Positions 8,459-16,296 of a DNA stretch of 59,084 nt are shown in pieces; the stretch's first letter is position 1; each line of letters opens with the position of its first letter. The notes under the pieces are model-generated. The model saw only the letters and a list, made by a program, of their open reading frames with translations. It did no database searches and was not told the DNA's origin. A program made the position numbers and the translations under genes. Source of the stretch: Streptomyces oryzae (GTDB taxonomy: Bacteria > Actinomycetota > Actinomycetes > Streptomycetales > Streptomycetaceae); the NCBI RefSeq assembly GCF_017676365.1, contig NZ_JADKMA010000018.1, positions 1 through 59,084 of the forward strand. Reading direction: 5' to 3'.

Positions 8459-10643
8459 GGTCGGGCAGCCGCAGCGTCGCCAGGTCGTCGCGGGTCGGGG
8501 TGCCCGAGTAGCCGGACAGCCGCAGATCGCGGTAGGCGCAGCTCTTCTCGTAGAGGGTGCGCAGGAAGCGGCCGTTGCCCAGCTCGTCGATCCAGCCCTG
8601 GTCGACGACATGGCCGCTGATGCTGCGCAGCTCCTCCAGCGCCTCCTCGTCCCAGACGTCGCCGTTGTCGGCGGCCAGCACCTCGCCGATCGCCGTCAGC
8701 TCCAGCGGACGGTAGCTGGGGAAGTCCACCCGGGTGGTGAAGCGGGACGAGAGTCCCGGATTGGTGGCCAGCAGCCGGTCCATGCCCTCCGGATAGCCCG
8801 CCAGGATCACCACCAGCTGGTCCCGGTTGTCCTCAGCGCGCTTGAGCAGCACCTGCAGCGCCTCGTCGCCGTACGCGTCGCCCTTGGTGTAGCCGGAGTT
8901 GGACAGCGCGTACGCCTCGTCGACGAAGAGCACTCCGCCGAGCGCCGAGTCGATCAGCTCGTTCGCCTTGACCGCCGTCTGCCCCAGGAACTCGCCCACC
9001 AGGTCGGCCCGTTGGGCCTCGACCAGATGGTCGCCGCCCAGCAGGCCCAGCGCGTAGAAGGCCCGGCCCAGGATGCGGGCCACCGTGGTCTTGCCCGTGC
9101 CGGAGGGCCCGGAGAAGACGAAGTGCCGCTTCGGCGGCTGCACCGGCAGGCCCTGCCCGGCCCGCAGCCGCGCCATGTGCAACTGCGCTGACAGCGCCCG
9201 GACCTGGCGCTTGACCGGCTCCAGGCCGACCATCCGCTCAAGCTCCTCCAGCGCCTGCGCCAGCAGCACCGGATCGGAGGGGCCCGTCGGCAGCCTGCCG
9301 TCCCCGTCCCGGCCGCCGCCCCCCGCGGCAGCGCGCTCGCGCAGCACGCTGGTGTCCACCCGTACGGGCTCGGCGGGGTCGCCGGAGTCCTCCAGACGCA
9401 GCCCGTCGGCCTCCGGGTCGACCACCGGGTCGGCGGACTCGGCCGCGTCGTCCAGCCCTGCCCCCGCACCATCCTGCGCGCCGCGCTGTCCGGTGCCGTC
9501 CTGCGCCGCACCGCTCTGTCCGGCGCCGTCCTGAGCGCCCATTTGTCCGGCACTGCCCTGCGCTGCGCCGGGCGGTCCTGTCCGGCCGGACCCCGGCGGG
9601 CCCTCGCGGAACGCGCCGCGCTGGTCCTGGTGGGGCCCGTTCCCGGCGCCGGGTCCCCTCCCGTCGTCGGCCCGGCCCTGGCCGCTCCGGTCCGGGGGGA
9701 CGGCGCTGTCCGCCGGGTCGGCGGGATCCGGAGCCTGCGCAGGGTCGCCCGGCGCCTCGGGGCCGGGGTCGAAGAGGTCCTGCGCGGCGTTCCCCGCGGG
9801 CCCGTCCGGCCCTGCGCCCAGGTTGCCCGAGAGGACCGCGGCCGCAAGGTCCTCAGCCGTACCGCCCACGCCGTCGGTCTCCGCTATGGCCGTCAGCCTG
9901 GCTGCCGTGTCCATGAAGGTCGGGTCGATACGGTGCACGGCGCGGTACAGCGGCAGTGCCGCGGCGCTGCGGCCGGTGCCCTCACGCGCGCGTGCCAGCC
10001 AGTAGCGCAGCTCCTTGCGCTGCGGCTGCTCACTGCGGCAGCGCATCAGCGCCGCGGCCAGCAGTGGTTCGGCCTGCCCGTACATCTCCAGCCGCACCCG
10101 GGCCATGCCCGCGAAGAGGCCCGCTTCGATACCCAGCAGCGGGTCGTCCACCAGTGGTTCGGTGTGTGCGACCAGACCCTCCCAGTCCTTGGCCAGGTAG
10201 GCGCGGCAGGCGTGCAGGAACCGTACCTGCGGATCGGTGTCGACCGGGGGACAGCCGGCCAGCGCGCGGTCGAGCTCGGCGACATGGCGGCCGTCCAGCC
10301 AGTGCGAGGCGTGCGCCAGCAGCAGGTCGCGCTCGTATTCGAGCACCGGCTGCACCCACCAGCCCAGCCAGTACCAGGAGTTGAGGGTGCGCCCGTGCCG
10401 GGTGCGCTGTTCGCCGAAGCGGTCCCTGTGGTGGTACATCCGCAGCAGCGCGGTCGCGGTGTCGGCGCGCAGGGCGTGCAGCCCCAGCCAGGCGTCGGCC
10501 ATCCCGGGATCGAGCCGCACGGCCGTGCGGAACTCCTCCTCGGCCTGGGCGTATCCGCCGACGGTGTACGCGTCCACCCCACGCAGCCAGGCGAGTTCGG
10601 CCGGGGCGTGCAGGCCCTGGGGGTCCTGCGTGCCGAAGTTCAT
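8379..10643 (-). CDS. TPR-AAA ATPase of the CbxX/SpoVK/EccA class
   Basis: This is a 754-residue protein in three parts. Residues 1-280 form TPR-like helices (WLRGVDAYTVGGYAQAEEEF). About 285-440 is a low-complexity Gly/Gln/Asp/Pro-rich linker. About 450-740 is one AAA+ domain of the CbxX/CfxQ family, with Walker A GPSGTGKTT and Walker B GVLFVDEAYAL. The same layout is seen in EccA of type VII secretion, but no ESX genes are nearby, so a secretion role is not supported here. The ATG at 10643 has GGGGGA upstream and is preferred to GTG 10655. Confidence 0.85.
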   Translation of the reverse strand: MNFGTQDPQGLHAPAELAWLRGVDAYTVGGYAQAEEEFRTAVRLDPGMADAWLGLHALRADTATALLRMYHHRDRFGEQRTRHGRTLNSWYWLGWWVQPVLEYERDLLLAHASHWLDGRHVAELDRALAGCPPVDTDPQVRFLHACRAYLAKDWEGLVAHTEPLVDDPLLGIEAGLFAGMARVRLEMYGQAEPLLAAALMRCRSEQPQRKELRYWLARAREGTGRSAAALPLYRAVHRIDPTFMDTAARLTAIAETDGVGGTAEDLAAAVLSGNLGAGPDGPAGNAAQDLFDPGPEAPGDPAQAPDPADPADSAVPPDRSGQGRADDGRGPGAGNGPHQDQRGAFREGPPGSGRTGPPGAAQGSAGQMGAQDGAGQSGAAQDGTGQRGAQDGAGAGLDDAAESADPVVDPEADGLRLEDSGDPAEPVRVDTSVLRERAAAGGGGRDGDGRLPTGPSDPVLLAQALEELERMVGLEPVKRQVRALSAQLHMARLRAGQGLPVQPPKRHFVFSGPSGTGKTTVARILGRAFYALGLLGGDHLVEAQRADLVGEFLGQTAVKANELIDSALGGVLFVDEAYALSNSGYTKGDAYGDEALQVLLKRAEDNRDQLVVILAGYPEGMDRLLATNPGLSSRFTTRVDFPSYRPLELTAIGEVLAADNGDVWDEEALEELRSISGHVVDQGWIDELGNGRFLRTLYEKSCAYRDLRLSGYSGTPTRDDLATLRLPDLMQAYGEVLSGRGPDGPRPGPQPPPG

Positions 10644-11023
10644 CACGTCCCCCACGAAACGTCCCCCGTCATCTGCCGGATATCACCCGGGGTTCCCACG
10701 CTGTTTCGCATCGTACCCGCGCCCAGGGCGCTGTCGAAGGGCGGCGTACCCGGCTTCCGGGGACGTTGCACCTGCGGCGGCGGGAGGCGTGCCGACTGCG
10801 GTGCCGGCCGGAGGTTTCCGGAAAACCGCTACCAAGCGTAAGAGAAATGCGGGTTTCCCATTCCGCTTAGCCGTATCAGGGCAGAACGAAGCCCCCGGTC
10901 ACGGGGGAACAACCGGGGGCTTCGCGTTTGAAGACGGCCTGCGTAGGCCGCTTGTTGGAAAAGTAATCGGTCCGGCGCCAATGGTCAAGCCGCTCGGTTG
11001 CACCGAGTGCCACCGGCCTGCTG
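10644..11023. other. Gene-free stretch between AAA ATPase and kinase gene
   Basis: No convincing gene is seen in these 380 bases. The left part should hold the promoter of the leftward AAA gene. The middle holds one strong hairpin (listed separately). A small RNA ending at that hairpin is possible but not shown by the sequence. Confidence 0.4.
10887..10924. terminator. Strong GC-rich hairpin, likely terminator
   Basis: A perfect 13-base-pair inverted repeat (CGAAGCCCCCGGT / ACCGGGGGCTTCG) is separated by a 12-base loop. It lies 100 bases beyond the 3' end of the leftward uridine-kinase-like gene. That places it correctly as that gene's terminator, and it could also end a short rightward transcript. 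Confidence 0.65.
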
Positions 11024-11665
11024 TCAACTGCCATGAGTTATACGGAGGGTCATATTCAAGGCCGCGTCGGGCGCCTCCTCAGCCTTCTCCCGTATCTCGT
11101 ATCCCATGCGCCCCTTGCCCGTTTCCCGCACGAGGAAGTCCGCGAACGGGCGAGAAGGATCGGCGGCGAAGTGCGCGCGCTCCGCGGGGATCCACTGCGC
11201 CCAGAAAACCCGTTGACCCGGGCCGTCCCGCCGTCGGCCGCGCCGCCAGGCCGCCTCGGCCGGCATGTCCGCCCACAACAGGCAAGCCAGATAAGGCCGT
11301 AGAGCTGCCCGGCCGGCGCCCACACCCTCGACGAGAACGACCGGAGCGGGCAGCAGTACCGCCTCGGTCGCATGGACACGCGCCACCCAGTCGTACACCA
11401 CGTAGCGTGCAGGCTCGCCCCGCTCCAGCGGTGCGAGCACCTGCCGGGTGAGCCGCTCCGTCCAGCCGAACAGCGCCTCGTGGCAGGCCACATCGTCCAG
11501 GTGCAGCACCGGTGCTCCGCCGAGCAGTTCCGACAGCCGCTGCGCGAGCGTGCTCTTGCCCGACCCGGCGTGCCCGTCCACGCCGACCAGCCGCACCGGG
11601 CCGCATGAGGCGGGCAGCGCGGCGATCCGGTCGGCGAGCGCTTCGAGGGGGAGCGGAGCGGGCAT
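11024..11665 (-). CDS. Uridine-kinase-like P-loop kinase
   Basis: This 213-residue P-loop protein has Walker A GVDGHAGSGKST near residue 30 and a DDVACHEA motif where uridine kinases hold the substrate-binding acidic residues. It resembles the actinobacterial uridine kinase family, which phosphorylates nucleosides, but the exact substrate cannot be read from sequence. The ATG at 11665 is chosen because the kinase fold starts just after it. Longer starts up to 11788 add only low-complexity sequence. Confidence 0.75.
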   Translation of the reverse strand: MPAPLPLEALADRIAALPASCGPVRLVGVDGHAGSGKSTLAQRLSELLGGAPVLHLDDVACHEALFGWTERLTRQVLAPLERGEPARYVVYDWVARVHATEAVLLPAPVVLVEGVGAGRAALRPYLACLLWADMPAEAAWRRGRRRDGPGQRVFWAQWIPAERAHFAADPSRPFADFLVRETGKGRMGYEIREKAEEAPDAALNMTLRITHGS

Positions 11666-11961
11666 CCCCCCAGCGTACGTCTCGGTCGCACGGGTGTGCG
11701 GTGGCGGCTCGCGCCGCGTGTGCCGAGCACTCTCCGTCACTGGCTCAGCCAATGACGACGGCATGCCGAGCGGCCGAAGCCCTGGCACGGGCCCCGCTCA
11801 GCCGCGATAGTTGGCTTCCGCGTACGGCCGGGTACGACCTCCGGGCACGCATGCGTACGACGCCTCGCACAACCGTGTACCGACCCTTGCACCACCCGTG
11901 ACCGAGACGACGCACCACCTGTGACGACCGCCGCACCGACCCACGACTGGGGGCACTCCGC

Positions 11962-13371
11962 ATGACCAGCAGATCCGCCAACCGCCGTACCGTCCTGGCC
12001 GCCGCTGTCGCCGCGGCGGCCTCGGCAGTAGCCGCCCCCGCCGCCCTGGCAGCCGACGCCCGGTCGGGTGGAACCACGGGCGCGCTCGGCGCGGGCCGGC
12101 CGGCCGCGCCCGGCCGGCCGGGGAAGGCAGGAAACGTGGAGTTCCACACCTGGGCCTCGCACGACGACTGGACCTCGGGCCAGGCGAAGGGAGTCCGCGT
12201 ACTGACGGACGGCCGCCCCGGCATCGTCCTCGCGGCCCCCGCGGGCACCACCGACTACAAGGACCCGCACACCGGCAAGAAGGCCGACTGGGAGTACGCC
12301 ACCTGGACCTCGCCGGTGCACACCTGCGCCGTACCCGCCGGCGAAGCCATCGCCTCCTGGAACGCCCAAACGCCCAAGGGCACTTGGGTCCGCATCGAGC
12401 TGCGCGGCACCTACTCGGACGGCAAGGCCACGCCCTGGTACACCATGGGCATCTGGACCTCGGGGGACGGCGACGATGTGCCGCGCCGTACCTCGGTGGA
12501 CGGCCAGAAGGACGGCAAGAGCTCCGTCTTCACCGACACCTTCGCCATCGACGACCTGGCGAGCGGGCTGCGCCTGAAGTCCTACCGGCTCCGGCTGACC
12601 CTCTACCGCGCCCCCGGCAGCAAGGCCACCCCCACGGTCTGGCGGGCGGGTGCGATGTGCTCCGACGTTCCCGACCGGTTCGAGGTCCCCGCCTCCGAGC
12701 CCAGCCTCGGCCGGGCGGTCGAGCTGAAGGTGCCGCGCTACTCGCAGGAGATCCACAAGGGGCAGTACCCCGAGTACGACAACGGCGGCGAGGCGTGGTG
12801 CAGCCCCACCTCCTCGCAGATGATCATCGAGTACTGGGGCCGCAAGCCCACCCCCGAAGACCTCGCCTGGGTCAACCCCGACTACGCCGACCCCCAGGTC
12901 TGCCACGCCGCGCGCTACACCTTCGACTATCAGTACGAGGGCTGCGGCAACTGGCCCTTCAACAGCGCCTACGCCGGCACCTACCGGGAGATGAACGGGA
13001 TCGTCACCCGGCTCAACTCTCTCAACGAGGCCGAGGAGTTCATCGCCGCCGGCATTCCGCTGATCACCTCGCAGTCCTTCATCGAGTCCGAACTCGACGG
13101 CGCGGGCTACGGCACCGCGGGACACCTGATGACCGTCATCGGCTTCACCAAGACCGGCGACGTCATCGCCAACGACCCCAACTCCCCGGACAACCCCTCT
13201 GTCCGCCACGTCTACAAGCGCCGCCAGTTTGAAAATATCTGGCTCCGCACCAAGCGCAAGAACGCCGACGGCAAGGTCGTCAGCGGCACCGGCGGCGTCT
13301 GCTACCTCTACTGGCCCGTCAACCCCACGGCGGCTCAGCGGCGGGTGCTGAAGAAGCACGGGGTGTACTGA
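11962..13371 (+). CDS. Secreted C39-like cysteine peptidase (Tat signal)
   Basis: This is a 469-residue exported protein. The N terminus carries a twin-arginine-like signal (NRRTVLAAAVAAAASA, ending near AALAADA). The middle (about residues 50-250) is a beta-rich region of the kind seen in secreted actinobacterial C39 proteins. The C-terminal Peptidase_C39_2 domain shows the catalytic Cys in GGEAWCSPTSSQMIIEYWG, the His in GTAGHLMTVIGF and the Asp in VIANDPNSP. All three catalytic residues are present. It probably cleaves peptides outside the cell; the target is unknown. Confidence 0.85.
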   Translation: MTSRSANRRTVLAAAVAAAASAVAAPAALAADARSGGTTGALGAGRPAAPGRPGKAGNVEFHTWASHDDWTSGQAKGVRVLTDGRPGIVLAAPAGTTDYKDPHTGKKADWEYATWTSPVHTCAVPAGEAIASWNAQTPKGTWVRIELRGTYSDGKATPWYTMGIWTSGDGDDVPRRTSVDGQKDGKSSVFTDTFAIDDLASGLRLKSYRLRLTLYRAPGSKATPTVWRAGAMCSDVPDRFEVPASEPSLGRAVELKVPRYSQEIHKGQYPEYDNGGEAWCSPTSSQMIIEYWGRKPTPEDLAWVNPDYADPQVCHAARYTFDYQYEGCGNWPFNSAYAGTYREMNGIVTRLNSLNEAEEFIAAGIPLITSQSFIESELDGAGYGTAGHLMTVIGFTKTGDVIANDPNSPDNPSVRHVYKRRQFENIWLRTKRKNADGKVVSGTGGVCYLYWPVNPTAAQRRVLKKHGVY

Positions 13372-13375
13372 GCCG

Positions 13376-13459
13376 GTCGACCGTGACCTTGACTGTGACC
13401 TTGACCGAACGGTGCCCCAGCCGGCGGGACACCTCGCGGGTGGAAACACCGTTCGTCAA
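13376..13459 (-). pseudogene. Possible tyrosine-recombinase C-terminal remnant
   Basis: The minus strand encodes NGVSTREVSRRLGHRSVKVT followed by a duplicated VKVTV. This resembles the LGH-S-x-x-x-T box near the active-site tyrosine of phage integrases. No start, no upstream catalytic domain and no tyrosine motif survive. It lies between the peptidase and epoxide hydrolase genes and contains an 11-base tandem duplication. It could also be chance similarity. Confidence 0.35.
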
Positions 13460-13467
13460 GGTCACGT

Positions 13468-14640
13468 TCACCGATGAGCGGCCAGCACTGCCGCGAGGCC
13501 CTCTTGCAGATCCTTGACGAAATACTCGGGAACCTCCAGCGCCGGGAAATGTCCCCCCTTTTCGGGCGAGCTCCATCGGACGATCTGCCGGTACCGCCCC
13601 TGTGCCCAGGGGCGCGGACACTTCTCGACGTCGCGGGGATACATGGTGAGTGCTGACGGGACGTCGACCCGGAGTTCGGGGTCGAGTGAGTTGTGGCTTT
13701 CGTAGTAGATGCGGGCCGCCGATGCGCCGGTCCGCGTCAGCCAGTACAGGGTGACGTCGTCGAGCACGCGGTCTCTGGGAATCGTCTCGAACGGGCTGTC
13801 TTCGGTGTCCGACCACTCGGCGAACTTGTCGAGGATCCAGGCGAGAAGCCCGACCGGTGAGTCGACGAGCGAGTAGCCGATGGTCTGCGGACGGGTCGCC
13901 TGCTGCTTCGCGTACGCCGCGCGGTGGCGCCAGAAATCGCGGGTTTCCTCGGCCCATTGCCGTTCGACCGCCGTCAGCCCGTCCGTCGCCAACCCGGGCG
14001 GCCCCTCCGCGAACGTGGTGTGGATGCCGAGAACGTGCGCCGGGAACCTGCCGCCGATGACCGTGGTGATATTCCCTCCCCAGTCGCCGCCGTGGGCCAG
14101 GAACTTGCTGTAGCCGAGCCTTTCCATCAGTTCCACCCATGCGGCCGCGATCTTCTCGGTTCCCCACCCGGTGGTGGCCGGCTTGTCGCTGTAGCCGAAG
14201 CCCGGCAGCGAGGGAATCACGACATGGAACGCCGGCGCGTCGGCATCTTTCGGATCTGCCAGCTCGTCCACTGCGTCGATGAACCGGACAATGCTGTCCG
14301 GCCAGCCGTGCGTCAGGATCAGAGGAGTGGCGTCCGCACGCGCGGACCGGCGGTGCAGGAAGTGGATTCCCAGATCGTCGATGGTCGTGCGGAACTGGCC
14401 GATCTGGTTGAGGCGCTCTTCGAACGACCGCCAGTTGTACTCGGTGCGCCAGTAGTTCACGACATCGGCGAGGTCGGCGAGCGGAACTCCCTGTTCCCAT
14501 CGGCGAGGCCCGGGCGCCGCGCCGTGGACCGTCTCAGCCTCCGGCAGCCGCGCCGCGGCCAATCGTGCGCGCAGATCGTCGAGGTCGGCGTCGGTCGCGT
14601 GGGCTTCAAATGCTTGCACGTCGCTGGTCGGACGGGGCAT
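13468..14640 (-). CDS. Epoxide hydrolase (EHN-type alpha/beta hydrolase)
   Basis: This 390-residue protein is of the microsomal epoxide hydrolase family. The N-terminal EHN segment (residues 1-110, including YWRTEYNWRSFEERLNQIGQF) precedes an alpha/beta-hydrolase core. Residues include the oxyanion HGWPDS motif, the nucleophile Asp in HGGDWGGN, and a late GGHFPALEVPE that supplies the His. The start has a perfect AGGAGG. It is divergent from a CGNR regulator, and two palindromes lie between them, so it is probably repressed by that regulator and responds to an epoxide or aromatic compound. The natural substrate is unknown. Confidence 0.9.
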   Translation of the reverse strand: MPRPTSDVQAFEAHATDADLDDLRARLAAARLPEAETVHGAAPGPRRWEQGVPLADLADVVNYWRTEYNWRSFEERLNQIGQFRTTIDDLGIHFLHRRSARADATPLILTHGWPDSIVRFIDAVDELADPKDADAPAFHVVIPSLPGFGYSDKPATTGWGTEKIAAAWVELMERLGYSKFLAHGGDWGGNITTVIGGRFPAHVLGIHTTFAEGPPGLATDGLTAVERQWAEETRDFWRHRAAYAKQQATRPQTIGYSLVDSPVGLLAWILDKFAEWSDTEDSPFETIPRDRVLDDVTLYWLTRTGASAARIYYESHNSLDPELRVDVPSALTMYPRDVEKCPRPWAQGRYRQIVRWSSPEKGGHFPALEVPEYFVKDLQEGLAAVLAAHR

Positions 14641-14681
14641 GAGTCCTCCTGGCCGTGGTGGAACCGGCTACGACTCATCGC

Positions 14682-14700
14682 GAACCGGCTAAGAAGGTTC
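14682..14700. promoter_or_regulatory. Candidate CGNR operator 1
   Basis: The palindrome GAACCggcTAAgaaGGTTC lies in the divergent promoter between the epoxide hydrolase and the CGNR gene. Its outer arms are perfect (GAACC/GGTTC) around a central TAA. Confidence 0.55.
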
Positions 14701-14724
14701 TAGCAGGTTGCCGAGCCCCGCTGC

Positions 14725-14741
14725 AACCGCCTAAGGTGGTT
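14725..14741. promoter_or_regulatory. Candidate CGNR operator 2
   Basis: The palindrome AACCgCCTAAGGtGGTT has the same arms and the same central TAA as operator 1, centred 42 bases away (four helical turns). It ends three bases before the CGNR start codon and includes that gene's ribosome binding site AAGGTGG, which suggests autorepression. Confidence 0.55.
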
Positions 14742-14743
14742 CC

Positions 14744-15319
14744 ATGCGTGCTGGCTTCCCTGACTTCCGCCTCGGTAACGTGCTGGCGACCAGCTTCACG
14801 GGGACCCTCTCGGAGCGTCATGGCAACGCTGTGGAGCGCATTCCGACCCCGCAGCGGCTCGTCGACTGGCTGGCGGTGAACGGCCTCGCCGTGGCCTCCT
14901 GCACCTCTGCCCAGCTCGACCTCGCTCGGGAACTGAGGGAGGCGATCCACGCCGCCGCGACAGCGGCCGCGGTCCAGGACGCTCTCCCTGCAGCTGCTGT
15001 CCAAGTCATCAATGACCGCAGCGCTCAGGGCCGGGCCGCGGCGATCCTGACGCCTGAGGGTGAGCGGCAATGGCGGCTCAGCTCGGCTTCCTGCGTGGAA
15101 GATGCCCTCAGCGTGATCGCCGCCGACGCGATCAGCATCATCGCAGGCGAACGCGACGGGAAATTGGCCCTGTGCGCATCACCAACCTGCCAAGCCGCCT
15201 TCTTCGACACCAGTCAAAGCCGCACCCGCAAATGGTGCGACATGAACACATGCGGGAATCGCCAGAAGAAAGCGCGCTTCAACGCCAAGCAGCGCAAGAA
15301 CTCCGGATCAGCGGAGTGA
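14744..15319 (+). CDS. CGNR zinc-finger transcriptional regulator
   Basis: This 191-residue protein has an N-terminal ABATE-type ligand/stress domain (residues 1-135). The C-terminal CGNR zinc finger has cysteines in LCASPTCQ and WCDMNTCGNRQKK, with basic residues after it. Such proteins are DNA-binding regulators, commonly divergent from the enzyme gene they control. The nearby palindromes and the neighbouring epoxide hydrolase fit that pattern. Start: ATG with AAGGTGG four bases upstream. Confidence 0.88.
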   Translation: MRAGFPDFRLGNVLATSFTGTLSERHGNAVERIPTPQRLVDWLAVNGLAVASCTSAQLDLARELREAIHAAATAAAVQDALPAAAVQVINDRSAQGRAAAILTPEGERQWRLSSASCVEDALSVIAADAISIIAGERDGKLALCASPTCQAAFFDTSQSRTRKWCDMNTCGNRQKKARFNAKQRKNSGSAE

Positions 15320-15491
15320 TCGCCACCTCGGTACGTCCAAGTGACCCCAGCGGGCGGGATCAGCGAAACATGCGCTCCTCGACGGGCAGGGCCTCAGGTC
15401 GTGAGCCAGGATGTGACGTTCGATCTCGGCCCCCGGGTCGTAGGTCGTAGGTCGGTGGTGAAGTGGGCGGCGGCAGCGGAAGATTGGCGAT

Positions 15492-15971
15492 GTGGGATCT
15501 CCTGGATTCGATGTGGACGCTTTCCTGCAGCAGCCGCTCACCGCTCGTATCGCGACGAGCGGGCCGACGGTGCGTCCTGTCTGGTTCCTCTGGGAAGAGG
15601 GAGCCTTCTGGACCCTGACAGGCCCATGGGCCCGGCTGTTCGACCGCGTGAAGGACGACCCGGACGTCGCCCTCGTGGTCGACGACTGCGATCTCGCGAC
15701 GGGGTGTGTCCGGCAGGTGATCGCTCGGGGCCGGGCTGAGCTTGTGCCCTTTGATGTGCCGAGGGGGCGGCGCAAGCTTGCCCGCTATCTGGGTGCGGAC
15801 GAGGCTTTGTGGGACGAGCGTTTCCTGCACTACTTGCACGATGATCCGGGCGAACGGGGCACGATGTGGCTGCGTTTGGTGCCTGCCTCGCTCACCGCGA
15901 CCGATCTCAGTTACTCCGTGGCGCCGGCCGGCAGGGCAGTGGATCGGGGAAGGTTCGGCTCCGGCCGGTGA
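15492..15971 (+). CDS. Pyridoxamine-5'-phosphate-oxidase-like flavin protein
   Basis: This 159-residue protein has the split-barrel PPOX fold. It has LTARIATSGPTVRPVWFLWEEGAFW at the N terminus (cited in part), then LFDRVKDDPDVALVVDDCD and a C-terminal WLRLVPASLTATDLSY. Small members bind FMN, F420 or heme. Genes of this type recur in actinobacterial dormancy regulons next to universal stress proteins, which fits the wider context. The GTG start is the first reasonable one. The cofactor cannot be read from sequence. Confidence 0.7.
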   Translation: MGSPGFDVDAFLQQPLTARIATSGPTVRPVWFLWEEGAFWTLTGPWARLFDRVKDDPDVALVVDDCDLATGCVRQVIARGRAELVPFDVPRGRRKLARYLGADEALWDERFLHYLHDDPGERGTMWLRLVPASLTATDLSYSVAPAGRAVDRGRFGSGR

Positions 15972-16296
15972 ACGCCCCGTCGGACACAGCGCGTGACCTC
16001 GGGCGGTCCACTCGCAGGCGGCCAGAGCCTGGATGACCGCAGGGCCACGCCCGGCGGCGTCCGACAGCTGGTCGCCTACCCATACGCCGACCGTGGTCGC
16101 CACGTGTCGAACCGGCGCCCGTGGGGACGGGCCCACCGGCGTGCCGTGACGCCGCTGGGCTCCCCTGGGCGCCGTACGATCCGGCCATACGTCTGGGTGC
16201 TCCGCGCCTGGGATCAGCCGCTCGCTGCTGACGCCGGCCGTGGCAGTGGGCTGGACGACCGGCAGGCCCAGGGCGGGCGTCGGACCGAGGAATGCC
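15972..16296. other. Gene-poor 325-base stretch before the P1B ATPase
   Basis: Open frames on both strands here lack family signatures and look like GC-rich shadows. It probably contains the promoter of the P1B ATPase gene. No clear repeat or hairpin stands out. Confidence 0.3.

Noticed and set aside
8379..10655. Type VII secretion (EccA) assignment for the AAA protein
   Set aside because: The domain layout is similar, but no other ESX genes are present, and CbxX-type AAA proteins have many roles.
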